Below are positions 33,609 to 45,076 of a stretch of 64,000 nt of DNA, piece after piece. Below the pieces are notes generated by a model. It was not told the origin of the DNA. It saw only the letters and a list, made by a program, of their open reading frames with translations, and ran no database searches. A program made the translations under genes and the position numbers. Each line of letters begins with the position of its first letter. The first letter of the stretch is position 1. This DNA is from Fallopia convolvulus (taxonomy: Eukaryota; Streptophyta; Magnoliopsida; Caryophyllales; Polygonaceae), in contig OZ024720.1 in the NCBI GenBank assembly GCA_964016875.1, positions 22,881,742 through 22,945,741 on the forward strand, written 5' to 3'.

Positions 33609-36600
33609 ATGAATTGCTTAATTTGGAATTGCAGGGATGCTGGTAATGACGACTTTAGGAGAGCTATCAGATACATGATCAAGCAGCAGAAATCCAATGT
33701 CGTTGCAATCCTTGAGCCTAAAATCTCGGGGGAATGTGCAGATAAAGTCTGTGGCAGATTAAATTTCACGAACAAGGTCCAAATTGAAGCCATTGGATTT
33801 GCGGGAGGAATATGGTTGATGTGGAATGAGGATCGCTTGACTCTCACTGTGGTGAAGTCTTATGAACGCTTCATCCACTCTTTGGTCAACATTGATGGTA
33901 AGGTCTTCAATCTGATTATCATTTATGCTCATCCAAACGAGACTGATCGTGAGCATTTTTGGTAGGACTTGCAGGTTTGCGCTAGCCTGGCTTCGGGACC
34001 TTGTTTTTTTGGAGGAGACTTCAATTGCGTCTTGAATAACTGGGAGAGTAGTGGTACCTCTGAACCGCTGTCGCCGGATTCGGATAAGTTTTAGGATTGG
34101 GTCGATAAGATGGAGCTGGTGGATATGGGCTTCTCGGGACCTCAATTCACTTGGTCGACGGGAAATTCTGAAGATACATACAAGGTGAGGCGCTTAGACA
34201 GAGTTTTGATGAATGTTGATGCGCGTTTGGAGTGGCCTGATGCTATGGTTCAGCACCTTCCTACATTTGGTTCGGATCATGCTCCCATAAACCTTGTTCT
34301 TGAACCCGTTGGTAGAAGGGTAAGACGTCGCCGACCGTTTCGCTTTGAAGTAGCCTGGATGGTGCACTCTGATTTCAACAATTTGGTGGAGAACAACTGG
34401 GAGCGGGGCAAAAAGGCTCCTAATGCTCTTGCGAGTCTTCGTGAGGTTCTCCTGAAATGGAACAAGCAGGTTTTCGGGAACATTCATTACAGGAAGATGG
34501 AGCTTTCGCAGTGTCTGTCGAGGGTTCAGCTTTCTATGGCCAGTGGTGTTGATCAAAACCTGATTACCCAAGAAAAACAGATTCAGGAGGCGCTCAGTAA
34601 AGTTTTGGAAGAGGAGGAGCTTCTTTGGTTTAAAAAATCTAGAGAGAACTGGCTTGCCTCGAGGGATAGGAACACCAAGTTCTTCCATGTCTCTACTATA
34701 GTTAGAAGAAAACAGAACAGAATCGATGTTATCAAGGATGAGAATGGTATGATTATTACTGAGGATAAGGCAATCGAAGAGCATGCGATTGACTTTTTCA
34801 AGAAGTTGTATATCTGCCCTAGTGATGAAGATTCAGCCACGCCGCTTTCTAACGTCTCCTTTGCCAGAGTTCAGGATAGTTAGGTGGCTGCTCTTGTGGA
34901 GCCTGTTTCGGATTCAGAGATTTGGAATGCTGTAAAACAAATGTCGGGTTTCAAGGCACCAGGAATCGATGGTTTCCAACCTCTCTTCTTCCATAAGTGT
35001 TGGCACGTCATCGGGGATTCCATAACCTCCTTCGTTAGGGAATTTTTCAGACATGGTCGGCTTTTGGAGGGTACTAACGATACGCTCATCGTCTTGATAG
35101 CGAAAGTTATTAAGCCTGAGAAGATTAGCCAATTCTGCCCCATTAGTTTGTGCAATGTCATATACAAGACCATTACAAAAATTCTGGTCAATAGATTGAG
35201 ACCCTTACTGAATGACCTGATCGGCCCGATGCAAGGTAGCTTCATTCCGGGATGTCTAATTTCAGACAACATTGTTTTGGTTCAAGAAATTGTGCACTCG
35301 ATGAGACGAAAGCAGGGAAAGAAGGGCTGGATGTTACTTAAAATCGACCTCGAAAAAGCCTATGATAGGCTGCGGTGGGATTTTACTGTTGACTCGCTCC
35401 AGGTTGCGGGTTTTCCTCAAGTTTGGATCAACTGGATCACTGAATGTATTAGCTCCAGTAGCATGAGGTTGGTTTGGAATGGGGAGATGACTGACCCGTT
35501 TAAGCCCAATCGGGGTATCCGCCAGGGAGACCCTATCTCTCCCTATTTATTTGTCATTTGTATGGAGAGACTGAACCAATTGATAAACGAGGTTGTGGCC
35601 TCTAAGCAATGGATCCCTATCCGTGTTGGGAGACGTGGCCCGAAGATCTCACACGCTTTCTTCGTTGATGATATCGTGCTTGCTGCCGAAGCTTCCGTGG
35701 GACAGATGAACGTGATCATGGGAGTCCTCAACAGATTTTGCAATGCATCTGGTCTGAGGGTCAGCCGGGAGAAATCAAAATTGTTCATCTCGAAGAATAT
35801 CAGTGATGATATTGTGAGCGAGCTGCGTACGATTTCGGGCTTCGAGACGACTACGGATCTTGGGAGCTACCTCGGAATGCCTGTGCTGCACAAAAAGGTT
35901 ACTAAAGAGACGTTTGGTCCTCTGCTTGACAAAGTCGAGGCTCGGCTGGCCTCTTGGAAGACTAGGTATTTAAGTTTCGCCGGGAGGGTCACTCTTGCTA
36001 AATCCGTACTTAGCTCCATCCCGGTGTATACCATGTCTTCGGTTGTGTTACCTAAGGATACTTGTGAGAAGATCGATCAAACGATTCGTAATTTTGTTTG
36101 GAACCACGAGGGAAACCGAAGAAAGATGCATTTGGTCTCTTGGGATGAAATTTGTAAGTCGAAGGATCAAGGAGGTCTTGGTTTGAAGTCAATGAAAACC
36201 GTCAACCTTGCCATTATTGGTAAGCTGGGATGGAGATTTCTGAACGACAAAGGAAGTTTGTGGTGTGATGTGCTCAGGACCAAGTACATACGCGACTCGG
36301 GAATTACTCCTGCTTCGACCTCGACCGTTTGGCAAGGTATTGACAAGGGGCTGAAGTCAGTTCTGCTGAATGGGTGCAAGTGGGTTATCAACAAGGGTGA
36401 TACTACTCGGTTTTGGGAGGATTTGTGGGTCGGAAATTGCAGGTTAGATGAGCTGGTCTGTCAAGATATCGATGATGCCATGAAAGGGGCGTCTGTTGCT
36501 GATCTTTGGCTCGAGGGTGTGGGCTGGGACTGGGAGTCATTCTCGCACCTGCTGCCTGCTAATATCTTGCTGCAAATCGCTGCTGTCCGGGTAAATTCGC

Positions 36601-37607
36601 AGGCGTCACACGCGGATTCTCTTTGCTGGATGGCGTCGAGCGACGGTGCTTACTCGATCAAGTCGGGTTATGATGTTATTACGAAGGCCAATAACTCTGT
36701 TAACATGGATCGTGGGGTCTTCAACAGGATCTGGCGGCTTCATGTCCAGGAGCGTATTCGCCACTTTGTCTGGTTGGTGATCAAGGGCGGAGTTCTGAAC
36801 AACTGCGAGCGTAGAAGGCGGCATATTACTAACGACGACACCTGCTCGCTTTGCAACAATCACTCGGAAACTCTTATTCATATGCTTCGTGATTGTCCTA
36901 GGGTGATCGACTTTTGGTTGGCCTTGGGCATTCCTAATGAATGTACTGATTTTTTCGTGCTTCCTTTTGCAGGATGGATTCGTGCGAACCTGATGGCGAA
37001 TTCGAGGAACAACGAGGGCGTGGGCTGGGCGGAGCTTTTCTCCACCGCTCTGTGGTGGATTTGGAGGTGGAGAAACCAGGAAACGTTCGAGAGAGGTTCA
37101 AGACCATCGAACTCGGTGGCTTTGATGACGAGCTCAGCGAAGGACTACTTACTTGCTTGGAGGATCAAGAACCCGATAGAGGATGCGCCCTGCAGGGGGC
37201 GGAGACTGATTGCTTGGAAGAAGCCGGACCCTACTTGGACCAAGCTGAATACGAATGGCTCGACGAACTCCGAGGGAAGGGCTACCGCGGCGGGGTTCGT
37301 GCATAACATTGGACAAGGTCCTGTGATCATGGCGGAGCTTTGGGTGCTGATCAATGGGCTTGAGCTGGCTTGGTCGGAAGGAGCCCGAAAGGTGTGCATT
37401 GAAACTGACTCGGCAATTGCGGTTAACCTGATCCAGAAGAACATCATCCCGAATCATCCTTTTTCTAGCCTGATAAACCAAATTCAAGGCTTATGCAAAC
37501 GCGACTGGGAGGTCCGTTTGAAACATGTCTTTAGGGAAGCCAATTTGGTGGCCGACTCCCTTGCTAGGCACCGCCTACTCTTTTCCGTTAGGCTGCCACT
37601 ATCTTAA
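33609..37607 (+). pseudogene. LINE ORF2: endonuclease, reverse transcriptase, RNase H
   Basis: One frame from ATG 33609 (MNCLIWNCRDAGNDDF, a typical plant LINE ORF2 start) with TAG stops at 33963-33965, 34092-34094 and 34881-34883. The endonuclease shows WNCR, LEPK, GGDFN and GSDHAP. RT shows KAYDRLRWDF, GIRQGDPISPYLF and FVDDIVLAAE. A zf-RVT block (CSLCNNHSETLIHMLRDCP) lies near 36840. RNase H follows from about 37230 with NTNGS in place of the usual NTDGS, then ELWVLINGLELAW and ETDSAIAV. The changed Asp and a short gap after ATAAG suggest RNase H is also dead. Without the stops the product would be about 1330 residues. Confidence 0.93.
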
Positions 37608-37779
37608 TTTTCCGCCTAATAATGTTTGTACCATCCTTGAAGATGATGCTAGGGGTCGTTCCACAACCCGGGACTGCTTGTAATGTGTTTTCGCTTTAGT
37701 ATTTTTTGAAGGCGTTGCCTTCTTTCTGACCAAAGAAAATAAAATCAAATTGAGCAGAATAGAACTTTAAAAAAAGTAA

Positions 37780-37956
37780 GGGAAATTCCGTCTGGTACCC
37801 TCGAGTTTTTAATTTTTCCGGATGGTGCCCAAAAAAAAAATTATTCCTAATGGTACCCCTGAACTCTTGTAAAAGTTCGGATAATACCCCTGAACTCTCG
37901 TAAAAGCTTGAATGGTACCCTAACTAGTGAATTTCTCTTAGATTATAGGAAATTCA
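37780..37956. repeat. MULE-MITE left terminal inverted repeat
   Basis: Pairs with 38620-38797 on the opposite strand at roughly 85% identity by eye, including the internal repeated TACCCCTGAACTCT unit. Confidence 0.9.
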
Positions 37957-38619
37957 TTTGTTTTGTAATGAAAAAAAAAATATTTTTGTATTTTATTAAG
38001 TAAAAATCCCATTCTAATTTATAAATAATAAGATTAAAAATACTCTATAAAAATAAAAAAGAATATTTTACCAAAATTATTACTTCAAGATGTAAGTACA
38101 TATATTTGTGTGATATATATTTTTTATAGATACATGTATACAATCTTGTTTAATAGATCAATATAATAATAGAATGTAATAAAATGTTCGTATGTTATTT
38201 ATTTGACAAATTGAAGAGTAGTGATATAAGATGATAAAATGTTCGTATGTTGTTTATTTGACAAATTGAAGAGTAGTAATATAAGATATGATAAGCTTTT
38301 AGAAAGTATGAGTGGAAAATAGGAAACCGTATATCAGTGAATTAATATTATTTTTGGTCGGGATCAATGAACTAATTTATCAAATAAGTACATGTTAACG
38401 TGAGGAATCCTTCATTTGTATGATTGAACAATTTGTTTTAGGGAAACACATATCAGTGAAGTAATTAAACAGATCATGCTATAGTGTTAGATTAACCATT
38501 TTTATACTACAAGGCTATTATCTAGTCTATTTTTAAAAAAATTAAAATGATGGGTAAGATAAATTAGAATTGGATTTTAATTAAAAAAATAAAAAATATA
38601 ATTTTTATTGAAAAATAAA

Positions 38620-38797
38620 CGAATTTCCCTATAATCTACGAGAAATCACAAGTTAGGGTATCATGCGAACTTTTATAAGAGTTCAGGGGTACCATCCGAA
38701 CTTTTACAAGAGTTCAGGGGTAACATCCGGAATAAGTTTTTTTCTTGGGCACCATCCGGAAAAGCAAAAAACTCGAGGGTACCAGACGGAATTTCCC
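38620..38797. repeat. MULE-MITE right terminal inverted repeat
   Basis: Ends ACCAGACGGAATTTCCC, the reverse complement of the left end. Confidence 0.9.
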
Positions 38798-38806
38798 AAA
38801 AAGTAA

Positions 38807-39338
38807 TGTAAACCGGGTCACTCGGTCACACGCGCGCGCAAAGTGGAATTCAGTTTCACACGAGCGAAAATTAGGTTTCTGAGTTTCCTCTTTGGTCCAA
38901 ACAAAGCAACCACAGAAATTCTCTCGTCATCTTTCGTTTTCTCTCTACCATTAAAGAAAAGATCTTTCATCGCCCACAAGGGCTGCAAAATTTATACCGT
39001 CACCTTCGAAGAAAGTCTGTAAAAAAAAAACTCTCATGTGGGGACAGACACGCTAACTGGAATCAAAGAGTGGCGTTGACAACTTGGCTAATTGGGATCT
39101 GATAAATTGGAGAGTTAAACAGCAGAGCCAAGTAGCCAAGTTGTGACCGGTTGAGAGGCGATTCTTTGTTTCTGAATCACGTGGAGGAGAGGAGCCCTTG
39201 GGTTATCTATCCCCTTTTGTGTGTACAAATTGGGGTCCTTTGCAAAAACACCCACCAAGTGTTCGTTCTCTTGCCTCAAAGAGGGCAGATAACCCTCAGA
39301 CCAACAACAATCTGAAAAACACTCCCAATATCTCTCTA
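38807..39338 (+). promoter_or_regulatory. Desaturase promoter and 5' leader, with small upstream ORF
   Basis: This is the only host DNA left between the MITE and the start codon. It has pyrimidine-rich patches (TTCTCTCTACC near 38937) and no convincing TATA box. A 6-codon upstream ORF (ATG 39036, stop 39054-39056) precedes the main start. The CGCGCGC stretch is at about 38832. The transcription start cannot be read from the sequence. Confidence 0.5.
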
Positions 39339-41555
39339 ATGGCGAGTTGGGTCCTCTCAGAATGTGGTCTCCGGCCTCTCCCTAGGCTATATTCCAAACC
39401 CAGGACATCGATTTGCCAGGCTCCTAAGTTGAGCAATCTGGGGGGTTCAAATCTGAGGCTCCCTTCGTTCTGGGTCTCTAATTGTTCTGGCAAGGAGAAG
39501 AAATGGGAGGTGAAGGTGAGTGCTCCTTTGAGAGTGGCGAGTCTAGATGGGGAAGAGAGGCAGGGTGAGAAGCTTAATGGGGTTCATGGGTTGGGAGATG
39601 AGGGTGAGTTGTTTGACCCAGCTGCTCCTCCTCCTTTCAAATTGTCAGATGTAAGAGATGCCATTCCAAAGCATTGTTGGGTCAAGAATCCATGGAAGTC
39701 AGTTAGTTATGTTGTTAGGGATGTTGCTGTTGTGTTTGGATTGGCTGCTGCTGCAGCTTACTTGAACAACTGGATTGTTTGGCCTCTTTACTGGGCTGCT
39801 CAAGGAACCATGTTCTGGGCACTCTTTGTTCTAGGTCATGATTGGTACGTCAAACACTAACTACAATTTGCCTGTTGTGCTTGCATTCTTCTTCTTCTTT
39901 CCTTATTTTTTTGCAATGTTAGGTTGCAATAGATGTGGTAGTTATATATTATTGTTATATTCTTGCCTTGTAATGCTTTTCTGTTTGTGCAAGTTTCTTG
40001 AGATTCCCATTGAGTTTTGCCCTCAAATTGATACTTTGTTTAACTCTGTTTGTTGGGTGGGATTTCTTTTGCAGTGGGCATGGAAGCTTTTCAAACAATC
40101 CAAAGTTGAACAGTGTATTTGGCCACTTGCTTCATTCTTCAATTCTTGTTCCTTACCATGGATGGTACTCTCTCTAAATAACCTTAAAGCTCTGAACTTT
40201 ATTAGTGTAACTCTTGAATCCTTGATGATTGAATTATTTCTTGACGTTGTTTTAGGAGGATCAGTCACAGAACTCATCATCAAAACCATGGCCATGTTGA
40301 GAATGATGAGTCATGGCATCCAGTAAGTTGCTTGCTATCTTCAAATACTTCCCATAATACAAGTTATTGTTTGTTGATTTGAAAATGAATTAATTCAACT
40401 TTTCTATTTCTTCTAGTTGCCTGAAAGGCTTTTCAAGACTTTGGATAATGCGACGAAGAAATTACGCTTTACCTTGCCATTCCCTTTGCTTGCTTACCCT
40501 GTATACTTGGTGAGTAAATATAATACTTTCATTTGTGCTTACATGTTCCTTTTTTTGCCAAGTTTTCAATTATTAACTTGCAAATTTAATGACAGTGGGG
40601 AAGGAGTCCTGGAAAGTCAGGTTCTCATTTTGATCCAAACAGTGATCTGTTTACCCCAAATGAAAGAAATGATATCATCACATCCACATCTTGCTGGCTT
40701 GCAATGGCTGCCCTTCTTGTGGGTTTGTCTTTTGTTATGGGTCCAATTCAAGTGCTCAAGCTCTACGGCGTACCCTACATGGTTGGCTTCCTTTGCTCAA
40801 TTCTTATGTGCTTTATATTTATTTGTGCTGGATTTTTTGTGTCTAATGTCACTCTCAATTTGCAGCTGTTTATTATGTGGTTGGACTTGGTTACTTACTT
40901 GCATCACCATGGACACGAGGATAAGCTACCTTGGTACCGTGGAAAGGTAAGGAGAATCTCTGTAAAATTTTCTAGACAATTGCTTATGAAAGCGAAACGT
41001 AGAATTTTTCCTCAATTTTGAAAGAGTTGTTCTATGGTTCCAAAATCGCATTTGAAAACAAAAAGTAGAATTTATTCTTCCTTTTGCTTTTTATAAAATT
41101 CATCTATCTTGGCTATTCCTACAGATTACTTATGTTGAATTTGTCTAACCTTAATTCATTGGTTAGGAGTGGAGTTATCTAAGAGGAGGGTTGACAACGC
41201 TTGACCGGGACTATGGATGGATCAACAATATCCATCATGATATTGGCACACATGTTGTACACCATCTTTTCCCACAAATCCCACACTACCATTTGATAGA
41301 AGCGGTAAGATATTATAGCAAAAATTTTATTCGACAAAAAATCTCGCAACACGTTCTTGATCTGATTGAACTCTTTTGTATGGATGATAGACTGAGGCAG
41401 CAAAGCCTGTTCTGGGTAAATACTACCGAGAACCTAAGAAATCCGGGCCAATTCCATTTCACTTGTTGGATGATCTTATAAGGAGCATGAAGAAAGATCA
41501 TTATGTTAGTGACACTGGGGATGTTGTTTATTACCAAACGGACCCAGATCTTTGA
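39339..41555 (+). CDS. FAD7/FAD8: Plastid omega-3 fatty acid desaturase (FAD7/FAD8 type), 8 exons
   Basis: Converts dienoic (18:2, 16:2) to trienoic (18:3, 16:3) fatty acids in chloroplast membrane lipids, with ferredoxin as electron donor (known for the family). Exons by GT-AG junctions and frame: 39339-39844, 40075-40164, 40256-40322, 40417-40509, 40596-40781, 40866-40946, 41167-41304 and 41391-41555. They give 1326 bp and 441 residues. The start MASWVLSECGLRPLPR is typical of plastid omega-3 desaturases and begins a transit peptide. The three His boxes are present: HDCGH (across exons 1 and 2), HRTHH (exon 3) and HVVHH (exon 7). Hydrophobic segments lie near VVFGLAAAAAYL and LAMAALLVGLSFVMG. 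No stop or frameshift was seen. The plastid rather than ER (FAD3) type is indicated by the long N-terminus. FAD7 and FAD8 cannot be told apart here. Confidence 0.96.
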
Positions 41556-42500
41556 AAACTCGCGGCCACAATGAAAGACGACGGGATTTGTGCTGAGATG
41601 ATAATGACATTGCTATGATTTTTTGAAGACTCGTATTGATTCTTTAACGCTTGATTATCCTCAGCATCAATTCTATTAGCTCTGGTTTTGGGTTGCCTCT
41701 GCTGATCTTATTGTTTCCCCCTCGAGCAATTGAGAAGAAGAGGGCGAAATTGTGTGACTGGTTCAGTTTGTGTGATTGTAGGATAAATTAATGTATCATA
41801 ATATTCATGTACTTTGTAATTGTGGGGGAAATTTGGAGAAAAATGCTGAATAAATGTTTGTCAATTTAGTCTTCAGGATGAATAATTTTGTTTTAGCTGG
41901 AAAATTGGAGGAAAAGGGTGTTTTAGCTGTTGAGTTGTGTAATCAGTTAATTGCAGCAACTGCTAAAACTACTTAGTCCAAATAATTTAACAAAGTATCT
42001 AATTGCATTAAGGTGGTGCAGATCGATTGAGCGGTGAAAGATGATAAAGGTCCACTACATATATCTTTTTTACCACTACATTATTTTAACATGTAAAATA
42101 ATTTTTTAAATTATAGTGAGAGTTGGATTTCCTCTCATATTCATGACAGATGTGTTACAACTTACAATACTACTGAAAATAACTTGACAATAAAAAAAAA
42201 ACAAAGAGAAAAAACTACTGAAAATGATGCATCAATGATTCAATATGATGGGCAACTCCTTTGGATCCCTCCAAAACGAAGTGGTCATTCCGTAAGTATC
42301 ACGTGGCTACTACTTATGCCTATCAAGTTACAATCATACATTCTAGGAATCTAGGACTAAATTAAGTCATTGTTATATTGACGCTAACAATTAGATGGGC
42401 CTATAATTTGACAATCCAATAATTCATAATAGTTTGATTGTATATTAAGAAAAAAAAATGAAATGAATAAACTCATTCATAATAGTTTGGTTGTACTACT
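41556..42500 (+). other. Desaturase 3' UTR and AT-rich intergenic DNA
   Basis: A polyadenylation-like AATAAA lies at 41849-41854, about 295 bp after the stop. Beyond about 41900 the DNA is AT-rich and I see no gene or clear repeat. Confidence 0.6.
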
Positions 42501-42515
42501 ATGAAAAGAAAAATG

Positions 42516-42734
42516 CGCGGGCGCATGGTTCGGCCTGTTAAGGCCTCAACAAACATGAGGTCTCCGGTTCGAACCCCAGCCATAAGAAACATGAGGTCTC
42601 CGGTTCGAACCTCCGGGACGAAAATTTGTCCTTTTCCCTTTAAAACTGGTTGGTAACCAGTGTTCACTTGTTTAGAGGTATCTATGCTAGTCCAATAGTA
42701 CTTGGGTTATCCTAATCCTTACCAAATAAAAAAA
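42516..42734 (+). mobile_element. tRNA-derived SINE
   Basis: Perfect 15-bp target duplication ATGAAAAGAAAAATG at 42501-42515 and 42735-42749. The 219-bp body begins with a tRNA-like head with polymerase III B-box GGTTCGAACC at 42566-42575. A second copy lies at 42602-42611, because a 36-bp segment around the B-box is duplicated. The tail ends in an A-rich stretch. No ORF. Confidence 0.9.
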
Positions 42735-42809
42735 ATGAAAAGAAAAATGAAATGAAATCTAGTTTATGTAGGTGTTATATTTTTTTTTATAAGGAAATGA
42801 ATTAGTAAA

Positions 42810-43275
42810 GTTCACCCTAAAAAGAGATAGACTGACTTAGAGCATTCTTGAGGTCCTTGAGGATCGGGTCGGAAGCAATCAGGAGAGAGGAGACATGTCG
42901 AAAAGATTCAACGATGTAATCCGCAATGGAATTGGCTTCCCTGAAGAGTGAAGACGTGAGAAAGACTCTAACTCTGAAAGTGGCCTAACAGGCTCTGAAT
43001 ATCCGTCCGAACAAGCTCAATCTCCCAAGGACAACGTCGGTCACCCTTCACGTCTTTAACAAAGCTACAGATCATCGTCTTCAATCTGGATGTAGGGAGC
43101 GCCATGTCGGATGGCCTCGAGAATCCCCTATGAAGCACGTACAATGGCTTCAGTCATCAAAACGGAATGACGTCCAAGCAGTCTTCCGTCCAAGTGGATT
43201 GGTGAGCCTTGGTAGTCTTGAAAGATGAATCTGAATGAAGAGACACCATCATTAATCAATGCACCATCAAAAGTT
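42810..43275 (-). pseudogene. RNase H-like domain remnant
   Basis: The minus strand from about 43270 reads FDGALINDGVSSFRFIF, then HSVLMTEAI, GILEAIRHGAPYIQIE. After a frameshift it reads VKGDRRCPWEIELV. This is the order of a plant RNase H-like (RVT_3) domain, with stops. It is related to the remnant at 30813-30990. It may be the tail of a LINE or a degenerate host gene. Confidence 0.55.
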
Positions 43276-43290
43276 TAGTTTGAGTTAAGT

Positions 43291-44091
43291 TTGTGGGGAA
43301 TTTTACCTATTTAGCTTTCACCCCTTTCTTTGTCGGAGTTCTTGATCCCATTGGTGAGGCCCTCCATGTTTATAGCAAGGTGTCTACATTTTTTCAATCA
43401 TCTATTTATTTGCCAATGAACGTGCATAGATTAGCAGGATTGAATCAGGTTTATTTAGATGTTATGATACAATTTCTACCAAAAAAAAGGTGTACATTAA
43501 AAATGTTTTTTTTTCACAGGTTGTAACCAAACAGACCTAGAATTAAATTGCCGATGTAGCTACATGCATTTCGCCTATCAATATATGTACTTGATAACTG
43601 TACATACAATAACATTTGTAAATGTTATTTTTTGTGAAAAAATAATCATAATGAGAGTTATGTGCTACTTGATTAATATACCTTAAAAACCATATTTAGT
43701 GTAATTGCTGTAAATTTGGAAAAGTAGGGGTGAGTAACTATTAACAATATATATTAATCTATGTCACATATAACTATATAGGCAATATTGCACAGATTTC
43801 TTCATACTTCAAAAGAATCATAATGTGTAAAGTCTTGTTTTGCCTCTTATCTTTGAACCTATAATTTTTCTTGTTTTATATTATAATTAGCCACCAAATG
43901 TGTAAAGTCACCAAATATATTTTTTATAATTTTTTTAATTATTATTTGATGACTTAAATAATTAAGTGGAGTACCGTAAATTATACGGTGGATTATAGAA
44001 GATCCGGACTGCAAATGTTGACCCAACTCATGATGATGGACTGACGGTATGGGTCAGAGGATGATAAAATGGAAAAAATATTCAAAACATA
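43291..44091. other. AT-rich intergenic DNA
   Basis: No gene, RNA or repeat structure that I can support. The 77-codon ORF at 43293-43526 has no recognisable domain. Confidence 0.6.
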
Positions 44092-45076
44092 TCCATACTA
44101 CTATAAGAGTTTGGATATGAAAACACCATATAACCGTTGATAAATAAAACCCCAATATAGATCTTATCTAACCGTTCCACTTATATTTATTCTAACCGTT
44201 CAATTTAGTAACATATGACCGTCCATCCAATTACTTAAAAATGCGTGTTGCACTATCGTGTGGGTGTAATAATTCGATTTGTTATTTTAATGTTCCTCGA
44301 AATTCGTGTCATTCTTGCTTAGCTTTTAAGTAATCTCGGGGAGACCGTAAAAAATACTTTCTTCGAAAAGCGTGCCCGACTTAAGTGATATTCGGATGTA
44401 ACCGGGTAATTTTGACATGTCTCGAAAAGCGTGTCCAAGTTACTTCGCTTGTAAGCGAGCTCGTAAAAAATATATTTTCTTGGAAAAGCGTGCCCGACTT
44501 AAGTGATATTCGGATTTAAATGGGTAATTTTGACATGTCTCGAAAAACGTGTCCAAGTTACTTCGCTTGTAAGCGAGCTCGTAAAAAATATATTTTCTTG
44601 GAAAAGCGTGCCCGACTTAAGTGATATTCGGATTTAAATGGGTAATTTTGACATGTCTCGAAAAACGTGTCCAAGTTACTTTGCTTGTAAGCGAGCTCGT
44701 AAAAAAAATTTCTTGGAAAAGCGTGCCCACTTAGGTGATATTTGGATGTGAACGGGTAATTTAGACATGTCTCGAATAACGTGTCCAAGTTACTTCGCTC
44801 TTAAGCAAGCTCGGATAAGTTTGTTTCTTAGTTGCGAAGAAAGCTCGTATACGCAATAAAACAAGTTTTAAAACATTGGATGGCGTGAAGTCAGGTACAT
44901 TAATACCAAAAAAACCATGCCCCTTTAAACAAATTTACGGAAATGCCATTTCCATATTCTTTTTCCAAAAAACTCATGCCCCTTTAAATAAATTTACGAA
45001 AATGCCATTTGCATATCTCTACACTAATGAAGTCTCCGTCTTATAATCGCCGCGTAACGCGCGGTCTAATTGCTAG
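44092..45076 (+). mobile_element. Non-autonomous Helitron
   Basis: The 5' end TCCATACTACTATAAGAG resembles plant Helitron starts (TC...ACTACTATAAAAGAG). The 3' end has the hairpin CCGCGTAACGCGCGG (45050-45064) followed eight bases later by CTAG (45073-45076). The flanking bases are A (44091) and T (45077), the usual A^T insertion site. There is no Rep/helicase coding. Inside are four 118-bp tandem repeats and a 60-bp repeat present twice (CATGCCCCTTTAAA... at 44915 and 44975). Confidence 0.8.
44371..44830. repeat. Tandem repeat, period about 118 bp, four units
   Basis: The unit start CGTGCCCGACTTAAGTGATA recurs at 44371, 44489, 44607 and (diverged) 44722. It lies within the Helitron. Confidence 0.93.

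Larger units (their letters stand above)
31795..37740 (+). mobile_element. Full-length plant L1-type LINE
   Basis: The perfect 16-bp target duplication AAAATCAAATTGAGCA lies at 31779-31794 and 37741-37756. Between the copies sit a 90-bp 5' leader, ORF1 and ORF2, and a 133-bp 3' tail ending in a short A-rich stretch (AAAGAAAAT). The length of 5.9 kb fits a complete element. Five disruptions (one TAG and a frameshift in ORF1, three TAGs in ORF2) make it inactive, but the frames are otherwise well kept. Confidence 0.96.
37780..38797. mobile_element. Mutator-like non-autonomous element (MULE-MITE)
   Basis: Terminal inverted repeats of about 178 bp (37780-37956 and 38620-38797) begin GGGAAATTCCGTCTGGTACC. 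They are flanked by the 9-bp duplication AAAAAGTAA at 37771-37779 and 38798-38806. Long TIRs plus a 9-bp TSD are the mark of Mutator-type elements. The inner 660 bp are AT-rich with no ORF, so it is non-autonomous. Each TIR holds two copies of a TACCCCTGAACTCTTGTAAA unit. It lies only about 75-100 bp from the probable transcribed region of the desaturase gene. Confidence 0.93.

Noticed and set aside
39198..39338. In-frame extension upstream of the desaturase ATG
   Set aside because: It begins at a non-ATG codon. The ATG at 39339 gives the canonical MASWVLSECG start of plastid omega-3 desaturases.
39838..40326. Long ORFs across desaturase introns (also 40417-40950 and 41191-41481)
   Set aside because: They read through GT-AG introns; the exon phases fit the desaturase protein without gaps.
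42516..42620. tRNA gene
   Set aside because: A B-box is present but no cloverleaf with anticodon arm can be drawn; the TSD and A-rich tail show a SINE.
43293..43526. 77-residue ORF
   Set aside because: No domain, no neighbours, AT-rich context; consistent with chance.
44371..44830. CRISPR-like array
   Set aside because: Units are contiguous 118-bp tandem repeats without spacers and lie in a plant Helitron.
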